This document shows, piece after piece, positions 53,366 through 61,424 of a DNA stretch of 64,000 nucleotides; the first letter of the stretch is position 1; each line of letters begins with the position of its first letter. The DNA comes from Streptomyces sp. NBC_01481. Its GTDB lineage: Bacteria > Actinomycetota > Actinomycetes > Streptomycetales > Streptomycetaceae. Made by a program: the position numbers and the translations under genes. Location of the stretch: the NCBI RefSeq assembly GCF_026339995.1, contig NZ_JAPEPT010000005.1:806001-870000 (forward strand), given 5' to 3'. The notes below the pieces were generated by a model, which was not told where the DNA came from, made no database searches, and saw nothing but the letters and a program-made list of their open reading frames with translations.

Positions 53366-53369
53366 GGGC
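53204..53369. repeat. 45-bp direct repeat, two copies
   Basis: Bases 53204-53248 and 53325-53369 are identical but for one position (beginning CTAGGACGT and ending GTACGTAATCGGGC). They are 121 bases apart. Between them lies a GC hairpin. The arrangement could be a duplicated target site or the tail of a duplicated terminator-like element. The second copy runs into a strong terminator. Confidence 0.85.
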
Positions 53370-53406
53370 GCGGGCCCCGACGCCACTCGCGTCGGGGCCC
53401 GCGCCC
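53366..53406 (-). terminator. strong terminator downstream of the NmrA-like gene
   Basis: Perfect 18-bp inverted repeat GGGCGCGGGCCCCGACGC/GCGTCGGGGCCCGCGCCC around CACTC. It lies about 70 bases past the NmrA-like stop. Confidence 0.85.
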
Positions 53407-53474
53407 TGCACCACCTCACAGCACCGAGCCTCCGCTCGGCTACGCTCCCCAGCTCGGCTCTCGCCTCCGCGCGC

Positions 53475-54404
53475 TCATGACTGCTCCCCCGACCACATCT
53501 GCCACGGCTGCCGTGCCACCCACTCGTCCACCGGCGCCGGCTTCAGCGACAGCGCCTGTGCCGACTCGCCCGCGTCGCCCGCCATCAGGCCGGGCTCCAG
53601 GCCCGTAGCCATGTAGTGGTAGATCCCCGACACTCCGGCGGCCGACTCCTCGCCCAGGATCTGGGCGAGCCCCTGCTCGAAGACGCCCGGCTCCAGGGGC
53701 ACATAGCGGACCGAGCGCCCGAGGCCCTGCCCGAAGGCCGTCGCGAGCTCGGCGCCCGTGAGCGTCTGCGCGCCGCCGATGTCGAAGGTACGGCCCGCCA
53801 CACCGTCCACCGTGAGCGCCGCGTAGACCGCCTCCGCCAGGTCCCGGTGCGAGATCCACGCCGTTGGGACGTCGGGGGGCAGCGGGTAGGCGAGCACACC
53901 CTCGTTCACCAGGGCCGGGCCGTTCCACGGGCTGAAGAGGTTGTCCAGATAGACCGGCGGGCGTACGACCACCAGCTCCACACCGCTGTGGGCGAGGCCC
54001 TCGCGGAAGACCGTCTCGGCGAGCCTGCGCGTCTCGAAGGCCACCACATTCGTGCTCCGGTCGGGGACACGGGTGTTGGCGTTGTAGACCAGCCGCCCCA
54101 CCCTGGCCTCGCGGGCCGCCTTCGCTATGTGCTGGGCGTACCGCATGACCTTCTCGGCCTGGTACACCAGCGGCATCACCACCGCCGCGTGCGTGGCCCC
54201 TTCGAAGAGCTGGCGTACGTCCTCGTACCGCCCGAGGTCGCCGCTCGCGACGGAAACGCCGGTCAGCTCCGGACGATCGGCCTCGGGCTTGCGGCTCAGT
54301 GTGCGCACGCGGTGCTTCCGCTCGGCCAGCAGACGGGCGGTCGCACCTCCCTGGAACCCGGTCGCCCCCACGACCGCTACGCGCATCGGAATGTGATCGG
54401 ACAT
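53475..54404 (-). CDS. NmrA-like/atypical SDR NAD(P)-binding oxidoreductase
   Basis: A 309-residue NAD(P)-dependent protein. The dinucleotide motif is VAVVGATGFQGGATARLLAE at residues about 8-27, followed by RTLSRKPEA (phosphate-binding Arg suggests NADPH). VYNANTRVPDRSTNVVAFET and TAWISHRDLAEAVYAALTVD are features of the NmrA/quinone-oxidoreductase group. It is divergent from the AraC regulator with 118 bases between. A flavin- or quinone-reducing role for the neighbouring monooxygenases is possible but not shown. The start ATG at 54404 has a weak ribosome site. Confidence 0.82.
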   Translation of the reverse strand: MSDHIPMRVAVVGATGFQGGATARLLAERKHRVRTLSRKPEADRPELTGVSVASGDLGRYEDVRQLFEGATHAAVVMPLVYQAEKVMRYAQHIAKAAREARVGRLVYNANTRVPDRSTNVVAFETRRLAETVFREGLAHSGVELVVVRPPVYLDNLFSPWNGPALVNEGVLAYPLPPDVPTAWISHRDLAEAVYAALTVDGVAGRTFDIGGAQTLTGAELATAFGQGLGRSVRYVPLEPGVFEQGLAQILGEESAAGVSGIYHYMATGLEPGLMAGDAGESAQALSLKPAPVDEWVARQPWQMWSGEQS

Positions 54405-54522
54405 AAGTCTGAAGAGCCCTTCGATAGGGTGTGGCTGCTGCCGTGAACGGCTCTTCCAGGCTCGCTTCGGCGGCTTCGGCCGATCAATTAACAAACCGGG
54501 GCGGGGGTTGAAGGATCGTCCA
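54405..54522. promoter_or_regulatory. divergent promoter region with dyad
   Basis: GAAGAGCC (54411-54418) and GGCTCTTC (54449-54456) form an 8-bp inverted repeat with a 30-base spacer. An AT-rich stretch AATTAACAAAC (about 54486-54496) precedes the AraC gene and may include its -10 box. A likely AraC-type target. Confidence 0.5.
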
Positions 54523-55491
54523 ATGGAACCGACGGAGACGGAACCGACGAAGCGCGGAGGGGACGACCTCCTCAGCGAGCTGCTCAAACCCTTACGTCTG
54601 ACGGGGGTCTTCGACAGCCGCTGGCATGTCAGCGCCCCCTGGGCCATCGAGGGCGACGCGGAACAGAGCTGCGCCGTACTGCACTTCATCACCGAGGGGG
54701 GCTGCTGGATCACGGCCGAGGGCCAGACCCCGCTCGAACTGCACGAGGGCGACCTCGCCGTCTTTCCCACCGGCACCGCGCACCGGCTCTCCGACCGGCC
54801 GGAGCGGCGGGGCGTCGCGCTCGGCACCGTACTGCCCGAGCGTGCGCCGGGTACCTCCGGTGAGATCAGGATCGAGGGCGACGGGCCCGAGAGCCGACTG
54901 CTCTGCGCCGGGCTGCACTACGACGCCTCCGTGGCCACCCACCTCTACACGGCGCTGCCCTGGGCGCTGGTGCTGGACCACTCCCAGGTGGACAGGGAGC
55001 CGCTGCTGCGCGACACGCTGCGGCTGCTCGCCGCCACCGACCGCCCGGTCGGCCCCGGCGACCGGCTGATCACGCTGCGGGCCTTCGAGATGGCGCTGGT
55101 GCTCGCACTGCGGCCGCTGCTGCGCGAACTGGCCCGCAATCCCTCCGCGCTGCCGGTTCTGCGCCATCCCGGTATCAGCCGGGCCATGGTCATCATCGCG
55201 ACCCGGTTCGCCGAGCCCTGGACCATCGAGTCGCTCGCCCGCGAGGTCGGCATGTCCCGATCGGCGTTCACGGCGGCCTTCCGCGAGCTGGTCGGCGAGG
55301 CGCCCGCCCGGCATCTGACGGGGCGGCGGATGCAGGAGGCGGCCCGGCTGCTCGGCGAGACCTCGCTGCCCCAGTCGGCCGTACCGGAGCGGGTCGGCTA
55401 CCAGAGCTCGGTCGGTTTTCACCTGGCCTTCCGCAAGTGGTACGGAATGACGCCGGGAGAGTACCGATCGAAAAGCCCCTCAGCTGCATGA
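54523..55491 (+). CDS. AraC-family regulator with N-terminal cupin, bldA-type TTA codon
   Basis: A 322-residue activator of the AraC_binding_2/cupin type. N-terminal beta-barrel (FITEGGCWITAEGQTPLELH, EGDLAVFPTGTAHRL) then the HTH pair (ESLAREVGMSRSAFTAAFRE; VGYQSSVGFHLAFRKWYGMT). Codon 24 is TTA (54592-54594, in LLKPLRL), which in Streptomyces requires the bldA tRNA. ATG at 54523 has GAAGGA seven bases ahead; a TTG at 54508 is the alternative. First gene of the island; the four enzyme/exporter genes behind it are probably its targets. Confidence 0.9.
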   Translation: MEPTETEPTKRGGDDLLSELLKPLRLTGVFDSRWHVSAPWAIEGDAEQSCAVLHFITEGGCWITAEGQTPLELHEGDLAVFPTGTAHRLSDRPERRGVALGTVLPERAPGTSGEIRIEGDGPESRLLCAGLHYDASVATHLYTALPWALVLDHSQVDREPLLRDTLRLLAATDRPVGPGDRLITLRAFEMALVLALRPLLRELARNPSALPVLRHPGISRAMVIIATRFAEPWTIESLAREVGMSRSAFTAAFRELVGEAPARHLTGRRMQEAARLLGETSLPQSAVPERVGYQSSVGFHLAFRKWYGMTPGEYRSKSPSAA

Positions 55492-55594
55492 CTGGCCGGT
55501 TCTTAATCACCGCTGGACGGTCGTTCATTGCCCAGTGTCCCTGGCTGGAGCGAGGCTCGGCTGTGTCGGGGGACGTTCCGTTCGAGGAGAGACG

Positions 55595-57121
55595 TTGACC
55601 AGGTCCGGCCAGGAATACCTCGCATCGCTGTGTGACGGGCGTGAGGTGTGGCTCGACGGCGAACGGGTCAGGGACGTCACCCGCCATGCCGCCTTCCGCA
55701 ATACCGCGGCATCGGTCGCGCACCTGTACGACCTGGCGCACGACTCCGAGCACAGCCCGGTCCTCACCTCCGGCGGCGTCCACCGCGCCTTCGCCGTGCC
55801 GCGCTCCTACGAGGACCTGGTCGCGCGGCGGCACGCCTACAAGGTGTGGACCGAGTCGAGCTTCGGCTTCCTCGGGCGTACGCCCGACTACATGGCAGGC
55901 GGAGCAGCGGGTTTCGCCGCTCTGCCCGAGGTCTTCACCACCGACTCCTTCGACGGCGCCGACAACGCCCTCGCCTACCACCGCAGGCTCGCCGAAGGCG
56001 ATCTGTACGCGGCCTTCACCATCACCAACCCGCAGTCCGGCGAGGGGGAGGACGACCTGGTCGTGCGGGTCGTCGCCGAGAAGGACGACGGGATCGTGGT
56101 GAGCGGCGCCAAGATGATCGGCACCGGGGCCGTCTTCGCCGACGAGGTGCTCGTCGGCACGATCGAGCCACTGGCGCCCGAGGACGTGGAGCACGCGCTG
56201 TGCTTCTCGGTGCCCGTCGGCACACCGGGCCTGACCCTCGTCTCGCGTACGTCGTACGAGGCGGGGGCCCGCAGCGTCTTCGACAACCCGCTCTCGTCGC
56301 GCTTCGACGAGAACGACGCGCTGCTGGTCTGCGACGAGGTCTTCGTACCGTGGGAGCGGGTGCTGACCTACCGCAATGCCGAGGCCACCGCGGCGATGTG
56401 GTGGGGGACGCCCGCCTACCTCAACTTCAGCCACCAGGCGGCCACCCGCTTCTGGACCAAGCTCGAATTCCTCACCGGCCTCGCCATCCTGCTGACTCGT
56501 GCCAACAACACCTCCCAACTCCCGGCCGTCACCCAGTCGGTCGGGCGGCTGCTCGGCATGGTCGCCCAGGCCAAGGCGTTCGTACTGGCGGCCGAGGCCG
56601 GCCATGAGCAGGTCGACGGCGGCCGCGGCGGCGTCATGCCCGGCCGGGAGATCTCCTACGCCCAGCGCATCATGGCCGGGGAGATCTACCCGCGCGCCGT
56701 CCAGGAGATCAAACTGCTCGCCGGCGGCGGCATCATCCAGCTCCCGGCCTCCGGCGGGGATCTGCTGCACCCGCGGCTCGGGCCGGTCGTGAGGAAGTAT
56801 CTGCGCGTGCCCGGCACCCCGGCCGAGGACCGGGTCAAGCTGCTCAAGCTGGTGTGGGACGCGCTCGGTTCGGAGTTCGCCGGACGCCATGAGCAGTACG
56901 AGCGCTTCTACCACGGCGCCCCGCACGTCTATCTGACCATGCAGACGTGGGCGGGCGGCGCGGAGAGCTGCGAGGAGCTGGCCCAGGCCTGTCTCGAGGG
57001 ATACGGCCTGGGCGAGGACCTGGGTCCTTTCCGGTCGATCAGGCCGGATCAGCGAGCGTGCGTGCCAGGGCACGCGAGCCCGGCAGGATCGGCCGGACAG
57101 GACCCGAGGACGGGCCAGTGA
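55595..57121 (+). CDS. HpaB-type FADH2-dependent 4-hydroxyphenylacetate/aromatic monooxygenase
   Basis: A 508-residue oxygenase of the two-component class (HpaB, PheA, TftD type), which hydroxylates phenols using FADH2 supplied by a partner reductase. Visible: FLGRTPDYMAGGAAGFAALP, YAAFTITNPQSGEGEDDLVV, GAKMIGTGAVFADEVLVGTI and ILLTRANNTSQLPAVTQSV, and DEVFVPWERVLTYRN. TTG at 55595 with GAGGAGAG ahead is preferred. No HpaC-like reductase is nearby; a general reductase or the NmrA-like protein might serve. Its stop overlaps the MFS start (GTGA). Confidence 0.9.
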   Translation: MTRSGQEYLASLCDGREVWLDGERVRDVTRHAAFRNTAASVAHLYDLAHDSEHSPVLTSGGVHRAFAVPRSYEDLVARRHAYKVWTESSFGFLGRTPDYMAGGAAGFAALPEVFTTDSFDGADNALAYHRRLAEGDLYAAFTITNPQSGEGEDDLVVRVVAEKDDGIVVSGAKMIGTGAVFADEVLVGTIEPLAPEDVEHALCFSVPVGTPGLTLVSRTSYEAGARSVFDNPLSSRFDENDALLVCDEVFVPWERVLTYRNAEATAAMWWGTPAYLNFSHQAATRFWTKLEFLTGLAILLTRANNTSQLPAVTQSVGRLLGMVAQAKAFVLAAEAGHEQVDGGRGGVMPGREISYAQRIMAGEIYPRAVQEIKLLAGGGIIQLPASGGDLLHPRLGPVVRKYLRVPGTPAEDRVKLLKLVWDALGSEFAGRHEQYERFYHGAPHVYLTMQTWAGGAESCEELAQACLEGYGLGEDLGPFRSIRPDQRACVPGHASPAGSAGQDPRTGQ

Positions 57122-58533
57122 CCTCGGCCCGTCCGGGCGCCGCGCTCGCGCTGCTCGCCTCCACCCAGCTGCTGCTGATCATGGACACGGCCATCATCAA
57201 TGTCGCGCTGCCGTCGGTCGGCGACGACCTCGGCTCCGGCTCGGCCGGACTGTCCTGGGTGGCCAACGCCTACCTCATCGCCTTCGGCGGACTGCTGCTG
57301 CTCGGCGGGCGCCTGGCCGATCTCCTCGGCCACCGGCTGCTCTACCTCGGCGGTCTGGGACTGCTGGCCGCCGCATCCGCGGCGGGCGGGCTCGCCGGGA
57401 CGCCGGGCGCCCTGATCGCCGCGCGGTCCGTGCAGGGCGTGGGCGCCGCCTTCGCCGCCGCCGCGGCGTTCGCACTGCTGCTCAACCTGTTCCCGGACGG
57501 GCCCGGACGGCACAAGGCGCTCGGGGCCTTCGCCGCGATGGGCGGACTGGGCGGGGTGCTCGGCACCGTGCTCGGAGGAGTGCTCACCGATCTGCTCGGC
57601 TGGCGCTCCACGTTCTGGCTCAATGTGCTCCTCGCTCTGGTCATGGGACTGCTCGCACTGCGCGTTCTCAACGGGGGGACGCGCAGCGCACAGCCCGGCT
57701 TCGACCTGGGCGGAGCACTCACGGCCACCGGCGGCCTCGGGCTGGTGGCGTACGCACTCGTCGGCGCGGGCGAGTCCGGGTGGACCAGCACCCGGACCCT
57801 CTCCGCCGGCGGTGCGGGCCTCGCGCTGCTCGCGGCCTTCGCCGTACTGGAGTCGAGGCTCCCGAGCCCGCTGGTGCCGCCCGCCGTGCTGCGACGGCCC
57901 GCGCTGCGGGACGCCAACATCCTCAGCGCACTGGCCCAGATGGCGCTGTTCCCCATGTTCTTCCTGGTCAGCCTGTATCTGCAGAGCGTTCTCGAACAGT
58001 CCCCGCTGACCGGCGGACTCGGACTGCTGCCGCTGTCACTGGTGGTGGTCGCCGTCGCCCCGGGGACCGGCCGTCTCATCGTCCGGATCGGGCTCAGGGC
58101 CACCATGACCGCCGGCTTCGGGCTCCTCGTCGCGGGCATGGTGTGGCTGGCGCTCGCCCTGTCCGCCGACGGAACCTTCGCAACGACGGTCCTGGCACCC
58201 AGCCTGGTCCTCGGCGTCGCCCTGCCGCTGGTCATGGTCACCACTAATGTGGCCGCCACCGCCGAGGCCGCGCCCGAGGAGACCGGCCTCGCCTCCGGAC
58301 TCGTCAACACCAGCCAGCAGTTCGGCTCGGTGCTCGGGCTCGCCGTCCTGGTGGCCGTGGCCACCGCCGGGGGCGGCCCTTCGGCCGCCGCCCAGACCTC
58401 CGGCTTCCGCTCCGCGCTGCTGGCCGGCGCCGCCTTCGCCGCACTGGCCGCCCTGCTCTGCGTACGACTGCGGCTGCCCCGGCCCGCCCCGGCGCCACCG
58501 CGCCGGGACCCTGTGGGCGGTGCCGTGGAGTGA
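57118..58533 (+). CDS. DHA2-type MFS exporter (EmrB/QacA family)
   Basis: A 471-residue drug/metabolite:proton antiporter of about 14 spans. Motif A is visible after TM2 (GGRLADLLGHRLLYLGGL), motif C-like GVLGTVLGGVLTDLLGWRS, and motif D1 near TM1 (LLLIMDTAIINVALPSVGDD). GTG at 57118 overlaps the preceding stop by 4 bases. Placement between an aromatic monooxygenase and the PrnB-like gene suggests export of the pathway product or self-protection. Substrate unknown. Confidence 0.92.
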   Translation: MTSARPGAALALLASTQLLLIMDTAIINVALPSVGDDLGSGSAGLSWVANAYLIAFGGLLLLGGRLADLLGHRLLYLGGLGLLAAASAAGGLAGTPGALIAARSVQGVGAAFAAAAAFALLLNLFPDGPGRHKALGAFAAMGGLGGVLGTVLGGVLTDLLGWRSTFWLNVLLALVMGLLALRVLNGGTRSAQPGFDLGGALTATGGLGLVAYALVGAGESGWTSTRTLSAGGAGLALLAAFAVLESRLPSPLVPPAVLRRPALRDANILSALAQMALFPMFFLVSLYLQSVLEQSPLTGGLGLLPLSLVVVAVAPGTGRLIVRIGLRATMTAGFGLLVAGMVWLALALSADGTFATTVLAPSLVLGVALPLVMVTTNVAATAEAAPEETGLASGLVNTSQQFGSVLGLAVLVAVATAGGGPSAAAQTSGFRSALLAGAAFAALAALLCVRLRLPRPAPAPPRRDPVGGAVE

Positions 58534-58659
58534 CCGTATGCGGCGAGTGCGTACCGCGCAGGCGTACGCAGGCGGCGAAAGCGTCCGGTGAGCGCGTGAC
58601 GCGAGCAACTGCGCCGCATCCCACCCACTGAACCGACGTTGCCCGAGGGGGGCATTCCG

Positions 58660-59781
58660 TTGACCCTGTACGACCTTGTCGCGCCCGGTCTCCAGTCGCG
58701 CTGCGATCCGCGCTACCGGATAGCCGAGATACGCGCGGCCGACCCGCTCGGCGCCGACGCGCTGCTCGCGGCGCTGCCCGCGATGAACGCCGACGCCGAT
58801 GTGCCCGCGCTCACCGTCGCCCTGCGCACCCTGGTGCCCGAGCCCGAACGGGTTGCCGCGCTCGGCGTCACCGACGCGCTCGCGGCCATGCGCGACCTCG
58901 GCATCCTGCTCGGATCGCTCAAACGGCACGGCGTCGAGCCCGTCGCGGCGGTGCCCGACGTCCTTCCGGTGCTCGAAGAGCTGGGCCGGCGCACCGACAT
59001 GGTGCCGCGCGACACCGTGCACCACTACACGACCTGGAACCCGCTCGGCGCGCGGCAGCGGATGTACACCGGCGACATCATGGAGAGCAATCTCCAGGAC
59101 GCGGTCCGGATGGTCTTCCCCAGCCTGGTGGCGGCGCTCGACACCTGCGCGGAACTCGCCCGCAGGGAGCCCTACGAACCGGGCTTCGCCCTCGCGCTCG
59201 ACCGCACCGCCCAGCATGTGCAGTCCATGGTCGACTCCATCGACTTCACCGTCGCCAATGTCTCGCCCGTCTTCTTCGCGACCCGGATGCGCTCCTACTT
59301 CGAGGAGATCGACGTCGCGGGCACCGACTACCTCGGCCCGGCCGCCGCCCAGGTGCCGCTCTGGCTGGTCGATCTGACCCTGTGGCAGTCCGACCGCAGC
59401 AACCCCGCCTACGACGCCTTCCTCGACGACTCGGTGCGCTACAGCCTCCCCTCCTGGCGCGACCACTACGCCGAACACAAGGGCGGTACCTCCGCCGTCT
59501 CCAAGCTCTCGGCCGCCATCAGCTGGGAGGCGGCCCACCGGCTGCCGCCGCAGCTCGCCGCGTCCGCGGTCTCCCTCGCCCGCGTGCTGCGCATCCTCAA
59601 GACCTTCCGGGCCCGCCACATGACCATCGCCCGCAAGGCGTACGGCGAGGAGGTGCGGCTGTACGAGGTGGGCAGCGGCGGCGCCCCCATCGAGCTGCTC
59701 CGCTCCGTGCTCGATCTGACCCGGGACAACGAGACCCTCGTACGCCGTTCGATCGAGCGGCCGCGCACCCCCGTCGTCTGA
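58660..59781 (+). CDS. PrnB-like (DUF1864) heme protein of the IDO/TDO superfamily
   Basis: A 373-residue protein. HHYTTWNPLGARQRMYTGDI at about residue 121, DAVRMVFPSLVAALDTCAEL, and DSIDFTVANVSPVFFATRMR then YFEEI and PAAAQVPLWLVDLTLWQSDR are the conserved segments of the monodechloroaminopyrrolnitrin synthase PrnB group, a heme enzyme family related to tryptophan/indoleamine dioxygenase. PrnB rearranges 7-chlorotryptophan. TTG at 58660 with GAGGGGG ahead is the start. Whether the heme-ligating His and other catalytic residues are all kept needs alignment. The substrate is probably an indole or tryptophan derivative, by inference. Confidence 0.85.
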   Translation: MTLYDLVAPGLQSRCDPRYRIAEIRAADPLGADALLAALPAMNADADVPALTVALRTLVPEPERVAALGVTDALAAMRDLGILLGSLKRHGVEPVAAVPDVLPVLEELGRRTDMVPRDTVHHYTTWNPLGARQRMYTGDIMESNLQDAVRMVFPSLVAALDTCAELARREPYEPGFALALDRTAQHVQSMVDSIDFTVANVSPVFFATRMRSYFEEIDVAGTDYLGPAAAQVPLWLVDLTLWQSDRSNPAYDAFLDDSVRYSLPSWRDHYAEHKGGTSAVSKLSAAISWEAAHRLPPQLAASAVSLARVLRILKTFRARHMTIARKAYGEEVRLYEVGSGGAPIELLRSVLDLTRDNETLVRRSIERPRTPVV

Positions 59782-59799
59782 CCGTCCCTGGAGGTCCCC

Positions 59800-61077
59800 A
59801 TGACCCACATCATGATCGCCGGCGGAGGAATCGCCGGGCTCACCGCGGCACTCGCCCTGCACACCGCCGGATTCGAGCGGATCACCGTCGTCGAGACGGT
59901 CCGCGAGCTGCGCCCGGTCGGCGCCGGGCTGAACATCATGCCCAACGCGGTGCGCGAACTCGACGCGCTCGGGCTGCTCGACCGGCTGGAGGAGTGCTCC
60001 GTACGCACCCGTGAGCTGCGTTACTACCACCGAAGCGGCGGCCTCATCTCCCGCGAGCCGCGCGGCCTCGGCGCCGGCTACCACTGGCCCCAGCTCTCCA
60101 TCCAGCGCGGCGAACTCCAGCGCGCGCTCGCCGACGCGGTTCGCGCCCGGCTCGGGCCCGGCGCGCTCGTCGGCGGCGTCAAGGTAACCGGCCTCGAACC
60201 GCTCGCCGACGGCCGCCCCCGGGTCCAGCTCGAACACCGCGACGGCGCCCGGCGCGGCAGGGCGTCCCTCGAACCCGACGTCCTCATCGGCGCCGACGGC
60301 ATCCGCTCCACGGTGCGCGCCGCGCTCAACCCGGGCGAGGGCGAGCCGCCGTGGAACGGCGTGCTCGTCTGGCGCGGGGTCTCGTGGATGCCCGCCCACC
60401 AGATCGGCACCTTCATGTTCATCGCGGGAGACGACCGCCAGAAGGCCGTGGTCTACCCGATGACCGAGCCCGACAGGGACAGCGGCGAGGTGCTGGTCAA
60501 CTGGGCGCTCGCGATGCCCGCCGACTCCACCGGCGACGCTACGCGCGGAGACTGGAACCGGGAGGTCCCGGTCGAGAAGTTCCTGCACCACTACGAGGGC
60601 TGGGACTTCGACGGCGTCAGCGTCCCCCAGGTGCTCCGGGCCGCCGAAGGCGCCTTCGAGTACCCGATGGTGGACCGCGATCCGCTGGAGCGCTGGTCCG
60701 TCGGCCGTACGACGCTGACCGGCGACGCGGCCCACGCCATGTACCCGATCGGCTCCAACGGCGCGACCCAGTCCATCGTCGACGCCCGCGCGCTCGGCCA
60801 CGCCATGGCCCTGCACCCCGACCCGGCCCGCGCGCTGGCCGCGTACGAGGCCGAACGCAGGCCTGCGATGACCGAACTCCAGCAGGCGAACCGCCGCCTC
60901 GGACCCGAGGTCGTCATCAACCTCGCCCACGAGCGCGCCCCCGGCGGCTTCACCGACATCGACGAGGTGATCCCGAAGCGGGAACTCGCCGAGATCGCCG
61001 CCCGGTACGCGGCCACCGGGGCCTTCGACCCGGGGACCGTCAACCAGGGCTCTCCCTACGACCCGGCGGTGCGCTAG
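59800..61077 (+). CDS. PhzS/salicylate-hydroxylase-like FAD monooxygenase
   Basis: A 425-residue class A flavin monooxygenase. The dinucleotide motif is IAGGGIAGLTAALALH at residues 6-21; VGAGLNIMPNAVRELDALGL and the DG motif VLIGADGIRSTVRAAL follow; GDAAHAMYPIGSNGATQSIV (about residue 308) is the flavin-ribityl motif with the proline-glycine-rich extension seen in PhzS. It hydroxylates an aromatic acid or heterocycle using NAD(P)H. It begins 19 bases after the PrnB-like gene with GGAGG ahead. Its stop codon TAG lies within the left inverted end of the MITE-like element, so the C-terminus may have been altered by insertion. Confidence 0.9.
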   Translation: MTHIMIAGGGIAGLTAALALHTAGFERITVVETVRELRPVGAGLNIMPNAVRELDALGLLDRLEECSVRTRELRYYHRSGGLISREPRGLGAGYHWPQLSIQRGELQRALADAVRARLGPGALVGGVKVTGLEPLADGRPRVQLEHRDGARRGRASLEPDVLIGADGIRSTVRAALNPGEGEPPWNGVLVWRGVSWMPAHQIGTFMFIAGDDRQKAVVYPMTEPDRDSGEVLVNWALAMPADSTGDATRGDWNREVPVEKFLHHYEGWDFDGVSVPQVLRAAEGAFEYPMVDRDPLERWSVGRTTLTGDAAHAMYPIGSNGATQSIVDARALGHAMALHPDPARALAAYEAERRPAMTELQQANRRLGPEVVINLAHERAPGGFTDIDEVIPKRELAEIAARYAATGAFDPGTVNQGSPYDPAVR

Positions 61078-61254
61078 GCCGTCTCTGACAAATCTCGCCT
61101 GGCGCGCGGCGTCCGGCACGCCCACTCGCTGCGTTGTCGGAGTCATCCAAGTACGTCCAGTACAAGGATGGTCCTCCGCCTTGCGATTGCACGCATCGGA
61201 CGCCGCGCACCCCGCCCTGCGGGCGGACGGCGCTATTTGTCAGAGACGGCCTAG
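61074..61254. mobile_element. 181-bp MITE-like element with 20-bp perfect terminal inverted repeats
   Basis: CTAGGCCGTCTCTGACAAAT (61074-61093) is exactly inverted at 61235-61254. The ends begin with CTAG, the target duplication produced by many IS5-family transposases. Inside, GGCGTCCG/CGGACGCC and CATCCAAGTAC against GTACAAGGATG make an imperfect long hairpin. It encodes no transposase. It supplies the stop codon of the upstream monooxygenase. Confidence 0.85.
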
Positions 61255-61424
61255 CCGCGCTGAACGCCCCTTCGACGTGCTGAATGCACCGGCGCCCGCC
61301 CGTGGGCCCGGCGCGCGCCGTGGTTGAGGAGGGCGGGGTACCACTACCGTCTGTCGGGACGGAAAAGGACGCACACCGTCGTGCGTCCCCTCGGATGCGT
61401 ACCTCCCCTGCGAAGGTGGAACCC
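61255..61424. other. short intergenic space before glgP
   Basis: About 170 bp that follow the MITE-like element. It contains no gene; the glgP promoter is probably here. A purine-rich GAAGGTGGA lies at 61412-61420 as ribosome site. Confidence 0.5.

Noticed and set aside
54508..54522. TTG at 54508 as the AraC start
   Set aside because: ATG 54523 has GAAGGA seven bases upstream, while the TTG overlaps that ribosome site.
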